Assembly: GCA_013115125.1 (NCBI GenBank)
Contig: JABANN010000160.1
Span: 1 to 58,969 of the forward strand
Direction of reading: 5' to 3'
DNA from: Perkinsus olseni
Taxonomy: Eukaryota; Perkinsozoa; Perkinsida
Length of the DNA: 58,969 bases
Shown here: piece by piece, positions 34,971 to 45,800 of the stretch
Layout: each line of letters begins with the position of its first letter
Numbering within the stretch: position 1 is the first letter of the stretch
Notes under the pieces: generated by a model
What the model was told of the DNA's origin: nothing
The model's database searches: none
Seen by the model: only the letters and a program-made list of their open reading frames with translations
Made by a program: the position numbers and the translations under genes

Positions 34971-37900
34971 GTCGCTTATCCATAGACCCGTCTTCGTCCG
35001 AACCTTGTCCACTCAGCCAGCGATAGCTGATTCGCCGTCACCCGGCAAAATAGCAACAACTTTCGAGCCCTGGTGGAGTGGCGAGGAAATCGCAGCTGGG
35101 ATTGAGGCAGGAACGGTAGTACTGCATGGGGAGGTTTTCCTTCGTCTATTTTCACGGTTCGGATTTTCTAGCCTGCTATGCTGCTCATCATGCATTCCTT
35201 CTCTTCCCGCGCGGGCGAGATGTACCGTAAACTCTTTCTGATCATTGTTTCCAATGATTGATGCCTCTTGGTGGCATAGCTGAAGCAACGTGTCGCTGCT
35301 GAGGTCGTGTGGTTAATTATTTTAAGAACTCCGTACCACACTTTGCAGAAATCAGTTGGTGCTTCTAAGTCTGTTGTCGCTTCGATGAACGGTTTGTCCG
35401 TACGAACTACTCCATTCCATGATGGCATTTTCATCTGGCAAAATAATACGGAAAAATCTCGTTTTTGGAGGGTTTCATGTCGGTCTTGATTCAGGTTCGC
35501 TACGGTAGGCTGCATGTGCCAGCCTTTGAGACCGGTCAAGCTTCCGTCGAGCTAGATGCTGATGATGATGGGCGACGAGTCCGAGTGAAAGTACCGGGGT
35601 TCATGGCACGAAACCGAGCTGTGCATGGCGACAGAGTGGCGGTAGTAGTCTTTCAGTATTCCCACCGAAGGTGGGAAGTTTCGAACAGGTGCGACTTATG
35701 TGGAAGGCCTATAAGCGTGATGATAGTGGGTCAGATGGTACCGGGGAAGATGAGGCCTCGGTGGGGCGAGTCGAAGATGCCAGGGCTCGAGTGGTGGCGG
35801 TAATAGTCGTAAGGTCGTTGGACGAGGCCGATACGTGTCTAATGTTCTGAGTGCGTCACGAAGAAATGAACGGTATCTTGCTGACAGCAAGTTGCTGTGA
35901 GAATTCGGGAAACATTGGATATGTGAGAAAAAATGAAATTGGATAAAAATAATTTGAATAAAGATGGATAAAAATTACTGATATCTTATCGTAAGTCAAG
36001 ATTTTATATCGTTGAAGATTCGATCGTAAAGTGTTGTTCTTTCTTCGAGAAGTCTGTTGGTAACAGCGTATCCCTTCAGGTGGTGAGGAGAAGTGAGGTA
36101 CCCGTGGTTGGTGTGGCGCGCCCAGGAGAGACGAAGATTCAGCCGAGGGATCAGCGCCTGCCTGCCATGGACTTGATTCACCCGTGAGTAGAGGTCGAAC
36201 AGGGGGATTTCTTGGCACTGTAGATTCTGATAGGATTTTCGGATTTCTGAAGCTCGGACTCGATTTTGAATTCTCAGATTTTCTCAAGTCGAGGAGGGAG
36301 CCCATTTAGTGGCCTGCGAGATCGTCGACTGGGATGAGACTAGTGTGAATCCGAAGTGCAAGATGGTAGTAATTATTGGGAGGGAGTTGGAGTTTCTCCG
36401 ACCTTCGAAGGAGTGCTATTTGGACGCGTCTGTGGGTCTACGAGCAGGGCGCTTCTTTCGGGATTCCTCGATGACTATCACACACCAGTATCGTGGGAGA
36501 TGCAGCCTGTGACGGAGATAATGGAGTATGTTAAAAAATTAGGCAGCCACTAGGACATGACGAAAAATTAAGTCGCTATGACACATGCAAAAATGAGAGG
36601 ACTCCGAAACAAGACTTGCTGTCATGGCCAAAATGGAGTCTCTAAATGATCAATGTCAACTGAGTTCATTCGGCCCATCGTCGACACTGTATTCAATGTT
36701 ATCTGACCTCTTCTGACTTAGTCAAGCACCAGTGTTGGATACGTCTGCTCTTTGGGAACACTTCCTGGGATGCCAATGGGAAGAAGATGCTCGTCTTTTC
36801 AGGTGTATCATTTGGGGCCGGTCGGGTCGGGAGTAGCCGAGCACCGAGCTATCATGGAACGGTATGGCCTTACCAGCCAGGAGTATAGTGAAGATATAGA
36901 AGGAGCGTTGAGAGAACGGTAGTTTGGTGAGGGAGTGGTACTGCCGCTGGGAACGAGGTCATGGGCATCTGATGTGGCCTTGATGTTGGGGGATACGCTT
37001 TTCCTTGCGATCGCGGGTCGGCTGCTGTTACGTTTGCTGCTAGTAACGAAGTGGGCGATTAGAGCTGAGTTGGCCCCGCGTGAGGTGTGAGAGAGCTTGC
37101 CAGGGTGGTTGTGAGTGTGTATGAGAAAGATCAGGTCGCTGGTGTTATCTTTCTGGGGCGAGCGAGCTTTTGATCAGCCTCGCCGCGGAATCGTCGATAA
37201 CGCGTAGCTGTGACTGGAGAAGCGACAGTATCTGGCAGTGCTCACTTATGGATCTTGCTATCTTGGATTTCCTCAACGAATTGTTGGTCATCTGGAGGGT
37301 ATGCGCGGGTTTTAGGCTTCCATCGTCTGAGGCTGTGGTGGAGGAAGTGCGGAGGGGGAATGGTCCTAGGAGGTGGGACTTGAGGAAATGTAAGTGGGAG
37401 CAAGTTCAGCAAGATTGCCTGTTCTTGATGTACTTTTATCAGCACATCGTGTGATATCGATCGATCCACCGACTGCCCGAGACTTGGATGATGCGCTTTC
37501 GGTTGAGGTCAAGCCTGATGGAAGGCTGAGAATAGGGGTAAGGTGGTGGGATAGAACCGGGGACCTTCCGGTTACCGGGGATTTAGCATCCGCTTGGTCA
37601 TCAGGTCCACGTGGCTGATGTCTCACATTTTGTACCTGCGCACTCTCACTTGGACAAAGAGGCGGCTAGAAGGTCGACCACTGTGTACATGCCACACAAA
37701 GTGAGTTGGGGAAAAGTTGGTATAGCGGCATGGTCGTTGGCGATCTGCACTGTACCAGTGCTGACCGTATATCAGTTTACATGCGTGTGCATTGTCGATC
37801 CGGCCGTACCATCTGTTCTGCAACTCTTATTCAGACCTACCCGATGCTTCCGCGGCATCTATCGGAGAATCTGTGCTCCCTTCTACCCGGTGAAGATCGT

Positions 37901-39955
37901 CTAGCGTTCAGCGTTTTCTTCACGCTCGACTCAGCCACGGGTGGGTCCAAAGCGTTCACGTCGAAAGCTTTTTCAAGTGCACGGAACGATGTTCTGTTGA
38001 ATCCCCACGTCGCAAAATTCGTTATATGGCGGGGGTGGTCCTGAAGGAGTCTCTAGCGGCCCTTTAGGGAGTCTGTGCGGCGATGACCCGGTCGCCTTCG
38101 GGAAGAGTATCATCAGAAGCTCGGCACGATTGAGCTACGACGAGGTCGATGCCGCTATGGCAAGGGGGCCGTCGGAGGTCTCTCAGATTGGTGGGTTGTC
38201 TCGAGGCTTCCGGGTGCTTCATTCGAGGGAGCTGCTCAGATCCGAAGGTAATGGCAGACGTGGAACTGCTGTGGGACGTCGCAGCTAAGAGGAGCATTTC
38301 CCGCACTGATGACACCGTAAGAGTTGGCTCATCCAAAGTACGAAAATCGATCATCTGGGCGCGCGCTACTGACGTACGTCTTACCTTAGATGAGGTTTGA
38401 GTTTGCATCGGCGGATTCGTTTTCACCCACAAAGTGCTGGTCGGAGTCGCCCTCGGATTCCCCGGCCCCCAATAGCCACTCCTTAATTGAGGAATTCATG
38501 GTATCACCTCATCCCGGTGGTTGTCACAGCGGATTGTAGGAAACGTAGGTTCTGGCGAATCGCCTGGTAGCGGAGCGATTGGTGGAGGGAATTGATATGA
38601 ATTGCAAGTCGCCGCCGCCGATTCTCAGGCAGCATCCAAATACTGAGGCGCAGGTGGGGTCTTGAACAGGGAGCTCTGCTTACAGGGCCAGGGCTCAAAC
38701 CGATTTGTTCGGAACTTGCAATCTAGCGTCATCTTGCTATTTCTCAAGTCAGGTTGTGGAGACCATATTGCCCATTTTGCAACGCGGGTGTCCTGATCAC
38801 GATTGGACTTCGGAACGATGGCACGGGCGGCGCCTCGCTGCGCTCTTAGAGGAAGCCCGAAAGATACTTCCCGACCCCTGCTTCAAGGCCCTATCATTCG
38901 AGGCGATGGTGGCCTTCCAGATGGCACAGTATGTGGTGGTGACAGATCCTGAGGAGGATGATACTGCTCACTGGGCGCTGGGCCTTGGCCGATACATGCA
39001 CTTTACGTCTCCTATTCGACGCTATGCTGACGTGCTGGTCCATCGGCTGTTGACGGATTTGGTTTGCGAAGGGGCGTCGGTGTATAAGCATAGCGTGGAT
39101 GAGTTGATAGGGGCGACGGCGCGGTGTAATCAAATCCGAAAGGGGAGCTTGGAGGCGGACCGAGAATGTGCATATTATTTCTTCAGCGATTATGTACGAG
39201 CGAATTATTCCGAAAACGGAATGAATTTGAACGATTTAGTGGTGACGAAGATTTTCCCGGGGAAGGAAATTGCCAAGGGAAAGTTTACGAAGGATGCGAT
39301 TGAAGTTTTTGTGCCTTTGGTGGGATACTCGAAGAGTGTCTCGCTGGAGCAAATAGGAGTGGAGAAGACGGAGAAAATTACCCAGGATTCTGTGACGTTT
39401 TTACGCGAAGGCAGGGTAGTGGAATGGAAAACGCTGAGCGTCGTATCGATGAATGTGGTGTGTCCGAGCGGCGATGACTCTGTTCTCAAGCATTGGACGC
39501 TACGGTTACCTGCAGCGAGCTCAGCTGAGAAATCTTCCGAGTGCGCAGAGGAAGGGGTATCTAAGAGTATCCAAAGACCTTCCGAGTGCGGGGGGAATCG
39601 GAATTCCTCAGAGGAAGGGAAACATAAAGGTATCCAAAAACTTTCCAAGGGTGGGAAGAAAGGGGCTCCTCAGAATGTCCGAGAATCTTCTGAGTGCCGG
39701 GAGGAAGTATCCAAAAGTATCCCGAAACCTGCCGGGGGTGGTAAGAAATCTGGGGGTATCCGAAAATCTTCGGAGTGCGCATCCACGGTACCTCCTCCTC
39801 CTCCGCCGCCGCCTTCCTCGCCTCCAGTGAATGGTTCCATCCGGCCGGTGTTGCCGCTCTTACCTCACGGGCCAGCCTTTGCAGTTTTGCGGACCCGATT
39901 GGAGCGCTCGGTGCGGGAATCGAACCCGGGTGCATCGATAGCTGCACGGAAGTAG
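34971..39955 (+). CDS. DIS3L2-type 3'-5' exoribonuclease (RNase II/R family)
   Basis: Degrades RNA 3' to 5'; DIS3L2 proteins act in the cytoplasm without the exosome. Blocks in order: TTFEPWWSGEEIAAGIEAGT; VKVPGFMARNRAVHGDRVAV (cold-shock domains, 35495-35640); RDQRLPAMDLIHP; VACEIVDWDE (36310-36370); VYHLGPVGSGVAEHRAIMER; HRVISIDPPTARDLDDAL (RNB active site, about 37443-37500); VHVADVSHFVPAHSHLDKEA; TYPMLPRHLSENLCSLLPGE; SIIRSSARLSYDEVDAAM; VLANRLVAERL; YMHFTSPIRRYADVLVHRLL (about 38994-39053). The last exon runs to 39955 and adds an S1-like region. A long tail follows with imperfect repeats of the SSEC...SKSIQKPS type, a run of nine Pro, and a Lys-rich stretch. No PIN domain was seen, favouring DIS3L2 over DIS3. 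The first exon(s) are not identified; one intron is 361 bp (35134-35494). Confidence 0.88.
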
Positions 39956-41048
39956 TAGATTCATTTAACGTGTTCCTGAATTGAATTAGTGTTTCTGAGC
40001 CACTGAGAGCGCTGCGTTGGAGTCGCCTCGGATTCTCGGCGAGTTTGAGTGGGAGATCCTCTACGCCAGAACCGATTGCCTCGGGTAGGGGTGACTGTGG
40101 TCGAACAGCAACGGCATTTTTCGGAGGAAGGTTGTATCATAGACTTCTTTTCAGCTTGAAGAGCGCAGCTAGGATTGAATTTAACGTTGGTATTGGCAGA
40201 GCGATTGGAGCACACGGGAAGACTAGTGAACCCCTGGAGCATCGCAATTTAGGGGCGGGTCTCTGAGACCCGGTTTCATCTCGTTGTGACTGAGAATTGC
40301 AGTATGACCGATGAGGTCGCGTCGGGCCATGCTTGCATGTTCCAACAGCCTCCTCTTAGTTGTTGTCGAGTACTTTCTCTATGCGGTAACGTCCGGAGGT
40401 CCGATTTTCGCTGCAGGCTCTTAAGGACCCTATGGACTGAGAGGTGTGGTACTCTGTAAAGGGCAAGTCCCGTGGATGATGGAACTTATGAGCGGGGGTT
40501 GGTATGATAAGGAAGGACTTTGTGCAGTCTGATGCTCTAACGCATACCGCGACAGTAGTCTACTATCAGTAGTCGAAGTTAGTACGAGAGAAATGCTCCC
40601 TCCAGATACTTGGTTAATGCCGTGGTTTTAAAAGACATCACGGTTAAGCTGATGAGGACATCAAAACCGATTGATCGCATCTCGTAACTTACGGTAATGC
40701 TGTACAGGAGCGGGAATCCCGGCAAGATACTTTCGGCGGGCCCGAGCTGTTAAATAATAATGGATAAGTATCATTAATTAATTTTCATCTCGGAGGCGCC
40801 AGAAAATTTTTCCTTATTGGACCTAATATGCTATCCTGACGCTGTTTGGGCGAAAGAATTGAGGACAACGGTGACCCTAGCACAATCGTTCCAGCTGGTG
40901 CTGATGCGTCCCACTCGACTCAGTAACACGAGAACTTCACCGCTATACAACAACAACAACTCATCGCACTGAGTAGATGGAAATTTAGCCGGTGGAATAA
41001 GACAGCTCACATGTGGCAGGGATTGGACCACAGCGACGATCGTACGGC
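39956..41048. other. non-coding stretch between the DIS3L2-like gene and a minus-strand gene
   Basis: No convincing ORF on either strand. The centre (40250-40780) looks structured and rRNA-like; see the separate entry. Confidence 0.4.
40250..40780 (+). ncRNA. candidate structured RNA, possibly an LSU rRNA-like fragment
   Basis: About 500 bases with no ORF but many short self-complementary stretches. TTAGTACGAGAGAAATGC (about 40577-40594) resembles the sarcin-ricin loop region of LSU rRNA (AGUACGAGAGGA), and CGCATCTCGTAAC (about 40677-40689) is in the position where LSU rRNA has GCAUCUAAGCACGAAAC. The spacing is roughly right for domain VI but other conserved LSU segments are missing. It could be a divergent organellar rRNA fragment copied into the nucleus, another RNA, or chance. 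Confidence 0.28.
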
Positions 41049-41954
41049 TTATGAAGGGGTTTCCTCTTTCCTAGCCCGTTTTTTGAGAGGCACCTGTGTT
41101 TCCTTCCATCCATCCCACGACTTGGCCGGAGGCACCGCTGGCCCCTCTTGGCTGCGTGCTTCCCGTCTGGTTTTCGATCTTGTCGTTGGTCCTCGATAAC
41201 TTGGGGCGTCGTCTATCAAGGTAGACTGCCCGGGCGGAACCGTTGCCTGGCTCTGCGGAGGTGAATCAGTCTGCGATGTCGATCCAGAGCTGGAGATCTC
41301 TTCTGTGTCCTTGGCTTCATTCTGAAGGGGTATGGTTGGTCCTTCACCAACTACGTCGAGGTCAGAATCTTCTTCTCTTTCCAGGGGCATTGGTGTTTCG
41401 CTTGACGCGCCCAATGATTGACGGGGTCTGGCCATACCATAATTTTCCACAATCACGGATCGATGTAGGGCCCGCAGTGTCATCGGTACGGAGTGCTCGA
41501 TCTTAATATAGTCATCGGTGTACACTGTTACAACACTCAGCGTCACGCGAGTGTAGTCCCCACTGGTCGTCTTGCTGGTCTCGTCAACTACAAGATATGC
41601 CTGCCATACTATACTATCCGTCGTACGACCACCGTCACCTAGGCGGAGGCAATTTTCGGACTTGAACTCTTCAAAAGCGCTGTCCTGACACGTTGACCAG
41701 ATCAGTGGTAGACCTACGAGGTCCAGCTCATCTCCTCGCGACGAGGAGAAGTGTAGATCAGCGGTTCTGTTCGAGGGCTCGGTCTCCTGAATGACCATGC
41801 TCGCGTCGTCCATTTCGAAGGGAAGACTAAGTCCCGGGGCGGGGTCGGATCGGTAGAGGCCAACAGAGGGGTAGGGCGGGGACGGGAGTTGTCGCTGGTG
41901 GAGGCTGCCCTCTGTGGCGAGACAGAGGGTTATCAAAGGCAGCAGGGTGGACAT
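41049..41954 (-). CDS. secreted-type protein with nuclear-localisation-like C-terminus
   Basis: A single-exon gene of 301 residues starting at ATG 41954. The first ~16 residues (MSTLLPLITLCLATEG) look like a signal peptide. A beta-rich middle follows (VGLYRSDPAPGLSLPFEMDD to HSVPMTLRALHRSVIVENYG), then a low-complexity acidic/Ser/Pro region, and a basic tail with SKTRREAR and KKRARKEE. The middle resembles, from memory, hypothetical secreted proteins of Perkinsus. A signal peptide with NLS-like clusters would suit a secreted protein aimed at nuclei, but this is inference. The signal may instead be a weak anchor. Neighbours are plus-strand genes on both sides. Confidence 0.75.
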   Translation of the reverse strand: MSTLLPLITLCLATEGSLHQRQLPSPPYPSVGLYRSDPAPGLSLPFEMDDASMVIQETEPSNRTADLHFSSSRGDELDLVGLPLIWSTCQDSAFEEFKSENCLRLGDGGRTTDSIVWQAYLVVDETSKTTSGDYTRVTLSVVTVYTDDYIKIEHSVPMTLRALHRSVIVENYGMARPRQSLGASSETPMPLEREEDSDLDVVGEGPTIPLQNEAKDTEEISSSGSTSQTDSPPQSQATVPPGQSTLIDDAPSYRGPTTRSKTRREARSQEGPAVPPAKSWDGWKETQVPLKKRARKEETPS

Positions 41955-42804
41955 AATGGGAAGCGCCGGTTGGAAGAAGGAAGCTCGAGCGGAGGGCGCG
42001 GAATTGGCGGATCGTGCGAGTTCTCCCCTGGGCGACGAGCCTGCTTTCGGGGTGCAAGAATGGCGTCCCTTCAGAAGGAGTGGCGAATGTGCTTTAGCGC
42101 ATGATTGTTTTTTATTATCTGCATCGCCGCTGACGGGGGATGCGGACGGGTTTTGCGGGCATGATTGTGGAGACTATTCGATTCAGGTCAGTGAAGCTGG
42201 ATAATTCCGCGGCGCGTGACGGGAGATCTCGGAGTGCCAAGGACGGGTCGGGGAGTCGAATCTTCGTTGATCAGCTCTCGTGAATGCAATTGATCGCTGG
42301 AACATCGCGAGATGGCAGGGTGAACGAGAGGGAAACTGGGCCAACATGTTTTCGAAGCAGCAATCTTACGCGCTCTCATTAGACTTGGATCGAACACTCT
42401 TCATCCGAAGAGTTCGGATCATGAGAGGTTCACTTGAATGAGAAGCTGTAGGACACCTTCTAGGAGCGCTGATTCGGCGCTCCCTTCAGCGCCGCTGAAG
42501 GGACCCTAGACTCCAGGCCTTAAAGGACCCTGACGGACCGGGTTGCATCCCAGTCACTAACAGAGGAAGAGAGCCTGGAGCGCACTCTGTCTGAGTCGCC
42601 TTTCATGTCATTTCGAGGTCTCCTGCGTTTCCTTTGTAACCAATGGATTTTGTGGTAGGGTTGGGCTTCGTCTCCTGAATGCGGGTCTGTGGATCTCGAA
42701 GGGTGTGGTTGTGTTGAAACAATAGTAAAGGCGTTGTTAATGCCCAGGACTAGTCGTCGTCTATGAGATTCGTCCCACGTAGTTGTTCGTTCCTCCCATC
42801 GCGC
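41955..42804. other. divergent promoter region
   Basis: Lies between the minus-strand secreted-protein gene and the plus-strand helical-repeat gene, so it should carry both promoters. Only short competing frames are present. Confidence 0.35.
42481..42503. repeat. perfect inverted repeat, 11-bp arms, 1-nt centre
   Basis: Arms 42481-42491 and 42493-42503 around a single C at 42492, in the divergent intergenic region. Confidence 0.85.
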
Positions 42805-45800
42805 ATGGCTAGCATGAGCGCTCTCGAGGGCGCTGGAGTGACGTCGCCAGGGGAGGTTCTTCAAAGGATGGAAACCGATGAGGTAGGGACCTCCGACGGG
42901 GCGAGACCGATGAGCGTATCTTAGGTTGAACCTTGCCCGTCGTTGTGGCAGTGGCTGCTACAGAATTGGATACTCGGGAAGAAGCATCTTCATGCCGAAA
43001 CGGTTGCGAAGGATTCTATCGATCTAGGAGCTGAGGTCATACAGGGCTGCGCGGGAAAGAGAGTTTTTTTACGTTTTTTCTATCAGATTCTCACGGCTCT
43101 GCCTCCTGATGCGGTGACGGTGCACCCCTTCCACACGGTAGCTATCTTGTCCCTCATCACCAAGACGCTACCCGGAGCTTCAGAGAGCACAAAAAATCTT
43201 CTCTGTGCGCTCCGGGAGCGCTGTAGCGGATCTTGGGCACCTCCGGTGGAGGCCCTATGCAAGATACTCAGCGCCACTGCATGTCCGCAGCTTCGAGAGG
43301 AGCTGATGATGCATTTAGCGCTCGCCCTGGACGGACAAGCGGCTGGGAAGAAGCCCTTCCTTGCTGTAGTGAAGCATTTGGGAGACCTGACGGGTCCGGG
43401 AGCGGAGGTGGTGATCGATCGTTTGTTCGATAAGAACTATTGGGACGGTTACTCGAGGCTGCTGTCTAGCCCGAGTGTGAAGGGTCAGCGACCGATACAG
43501 GAGCAGCTGTTCAGAGCTGTCGCGAGCATGCCAGACAAGGATCGGCCTAGGATACTGCCGCTGCTATTGGAAAGATATTTCCTCGCGGAAGCCCCGGAGG
43601 GGTTCAAGTTTTTCGCCCGACTGGCTGGGATGGCGGAGGACCTTGAGCTGCTCTCGAGGATGTGGGAGATGGTATCGAAGAATCATCGATATCGGTTGCG
43701 TGAGGACACGGATGGATCTCAAAGAGAATCTTTGAAGCGTTTCATGCAAAAGTGCTGCGATAAAAATTTCCCGAGTGGAATTACTACTGGCCTCGTTGTT
43801 GATTCGGTGAGCCACTTGGAGTTCCTCTTGAGAGAACTCTGGACTGTAGACGCAGCAGGAACGGTTGAAATGCATCTTGGCTTGATGCGTGCCTTGCTCG
43901 AGAAGGGTGATTTGCTGGCTTATTTTGAGGCGTTCGTGCGAAATTTGAAATCGCGGGGGGTCGCGGGACTTGCGACTAGCGAGAGATGGTACAAGGCAGT
44001 GTCAGCGCTGTTGGTTGAAGAGGAAGAGTCGATCCGAGCGGCGGTGGTTCAGCAGGGGGTAGAGGTCGTGAGGAAGCTGACGGAGAATCGTGGAGATGGC
44101 GGGGTCGTTGAAAGGATGATGGGTAGTGGCTTGACTGGGGCGTATCTAGTGGTCGATGGACGGATGGGAGGGGATCATCGGTTTTCAAGATCTTGTTGTC
44201 TGTTTTTTAATGATACCAGTAGGAACTGTGGAAGGAGTGGTAGTAGTAGTAATAATAGTGGATAATACATTATCAGTAGCAAAAAAGTTGTGGAAGTGGC
44301 GCGAGTATGAGGAATGATTCTGTAGCAAATTTCCTCAATTGATCATCCTGTTCGTCTCAGGTGCGATCTTGGAGGGCCTCCGACCGCTAGAGCACCAAGT
44401 CACGCTTGTACGCCAACTCGTCGAGGATATCCCACAATCGTCTTGCAAGCCTTTGATGGCAGCAGTTTGTGCCGCTCGGCAACGGCTGGACGGGTGGAGG
44501 CTGCCTACCGAGGAGGCTGATCGTGAAGATTTTGATGGAAAAATCGACAAACTGGGTCACAGCGCCGACTCCTTGCTGGTGGGTGATCTTCCGCGCCCTG
44601 CATTGCAGCGGTGCCTTTGCCTTTGCCAGGTCGGGGTCCTTGCGTCCCTCGCTTCATCACAGTATGATGATGAGATAATGCGAAAGTGTCTTGTGAGAAA
44701 ACTACGACGCCATTGGAAGACCGGCGCCTCGGAGCCAATCTGGAGGAACGATCTTGTGAGTGGGATTGGGCAAATGCTCTCTATGATGTGCTCGGGCCAA
44801 GCTTGGAAGCGCTGCTTCGGGTCGGCGGGTCCGGCAGCAGTTTCTCTTTTTCCTAGGAATTCTCCGCATCTCGTGCATGTCGCTCATCATCCCGTAGAAT
44901 GGAACTGAGTTGGCGTGAACCTTGTTGCTATTGGGTTTCGTTTCCTCTACGTTCGCCATAGTAGCACTGCTGCTGCCGCCCTCAGAGCCCCAACCTTCAC
45001 GCGATTGTAGCGGCCGCTGAAGAGGACACCATCATGGAGATTGCCGATATTATTGTGGATGATGTAAGGGAATCGGGTAGCGACTCATCGCCTTTCGTTT
45101 GAGAGCAGTTTAATACTGCGAGATGTGAGAGTTGGGAGACGGATTGATCAGGATCTCCCATTCGAGTGGCGATCGTGGCCAGAAGCCCTGTCTCTGGCTG
45201 TGGGCGAGAAGGTGTTGCAGAACGGCGGCACTCGGGAGGTCGTGGGCAAAGCCTTGGCTGATTCGGCAGGTACGAGGGGATTTTCGATCATCGAATTAGA
45301 GAGGGGGAATGCCTTGGGGGGGGCGAGGAGAGGATTGCGCTTCCAGACCTGAGTTGTCCGTTTGTCTAGTCTGAATACGCTTATACGGACCATCGGTGGA
45401 CAGGGCAAGATATTGTTCGCAACGCCCTGGTTTGTGGAGACTGGGTCTTGGATCTTGCGTGCTGACGAGATGCGCAACTGGCCGTTGCGCTTCATGAGTT
45501 GCTCGGACCAGTGGGGGTGTTCAGCCAACTAATTCTGAAGCTCGAAACCGCACTTTACGTGTAAAAACCAATCTGGAAGCGATTCTGAGTTTCGGAAAGA
45601 GTCCACTGAACAGGGGGTTTCCTTTAGCGATCGATTGAATGCGATGAGCCATCGCAAAGCGACTTCAACTCAGCATGAATTTGTGGAAGTGTCGTCTGAG
45701 TGAATGCCCCTCGTCCCCCTAGGACGCTGTTCCACTCGATAGTGTCACCATCCTCCGTAGTTCCCCTCGATCACTCTCTCGTTGTCACTCGGGAGGTCCA

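Noticed and set aside
36600-36660. Possible dinoflagellate/perkinsid spliced-leader sequence (CCATTTTGGCC)
   Set aside because: Only about 10 bases agree with the known leader and the required flanks are absent. The similar stretch near 1310-1330 fails the same way.
39900-39960. tRNA-like stretch on the minus strand at the end of the DIS3L2-like gene
   Set aside because: The T loop looks right but its stem is mismatched, the anticodon loop would have eight bases, and no D arm or acceptor stem can be drawn. It is kept as part of the coding tail.
42481-42503. Rho-independent transcription terminator
   Set aside because: The one-base centre and lack of a T tract do not fit, and such terminators are not used by eukaryotic Pol II.
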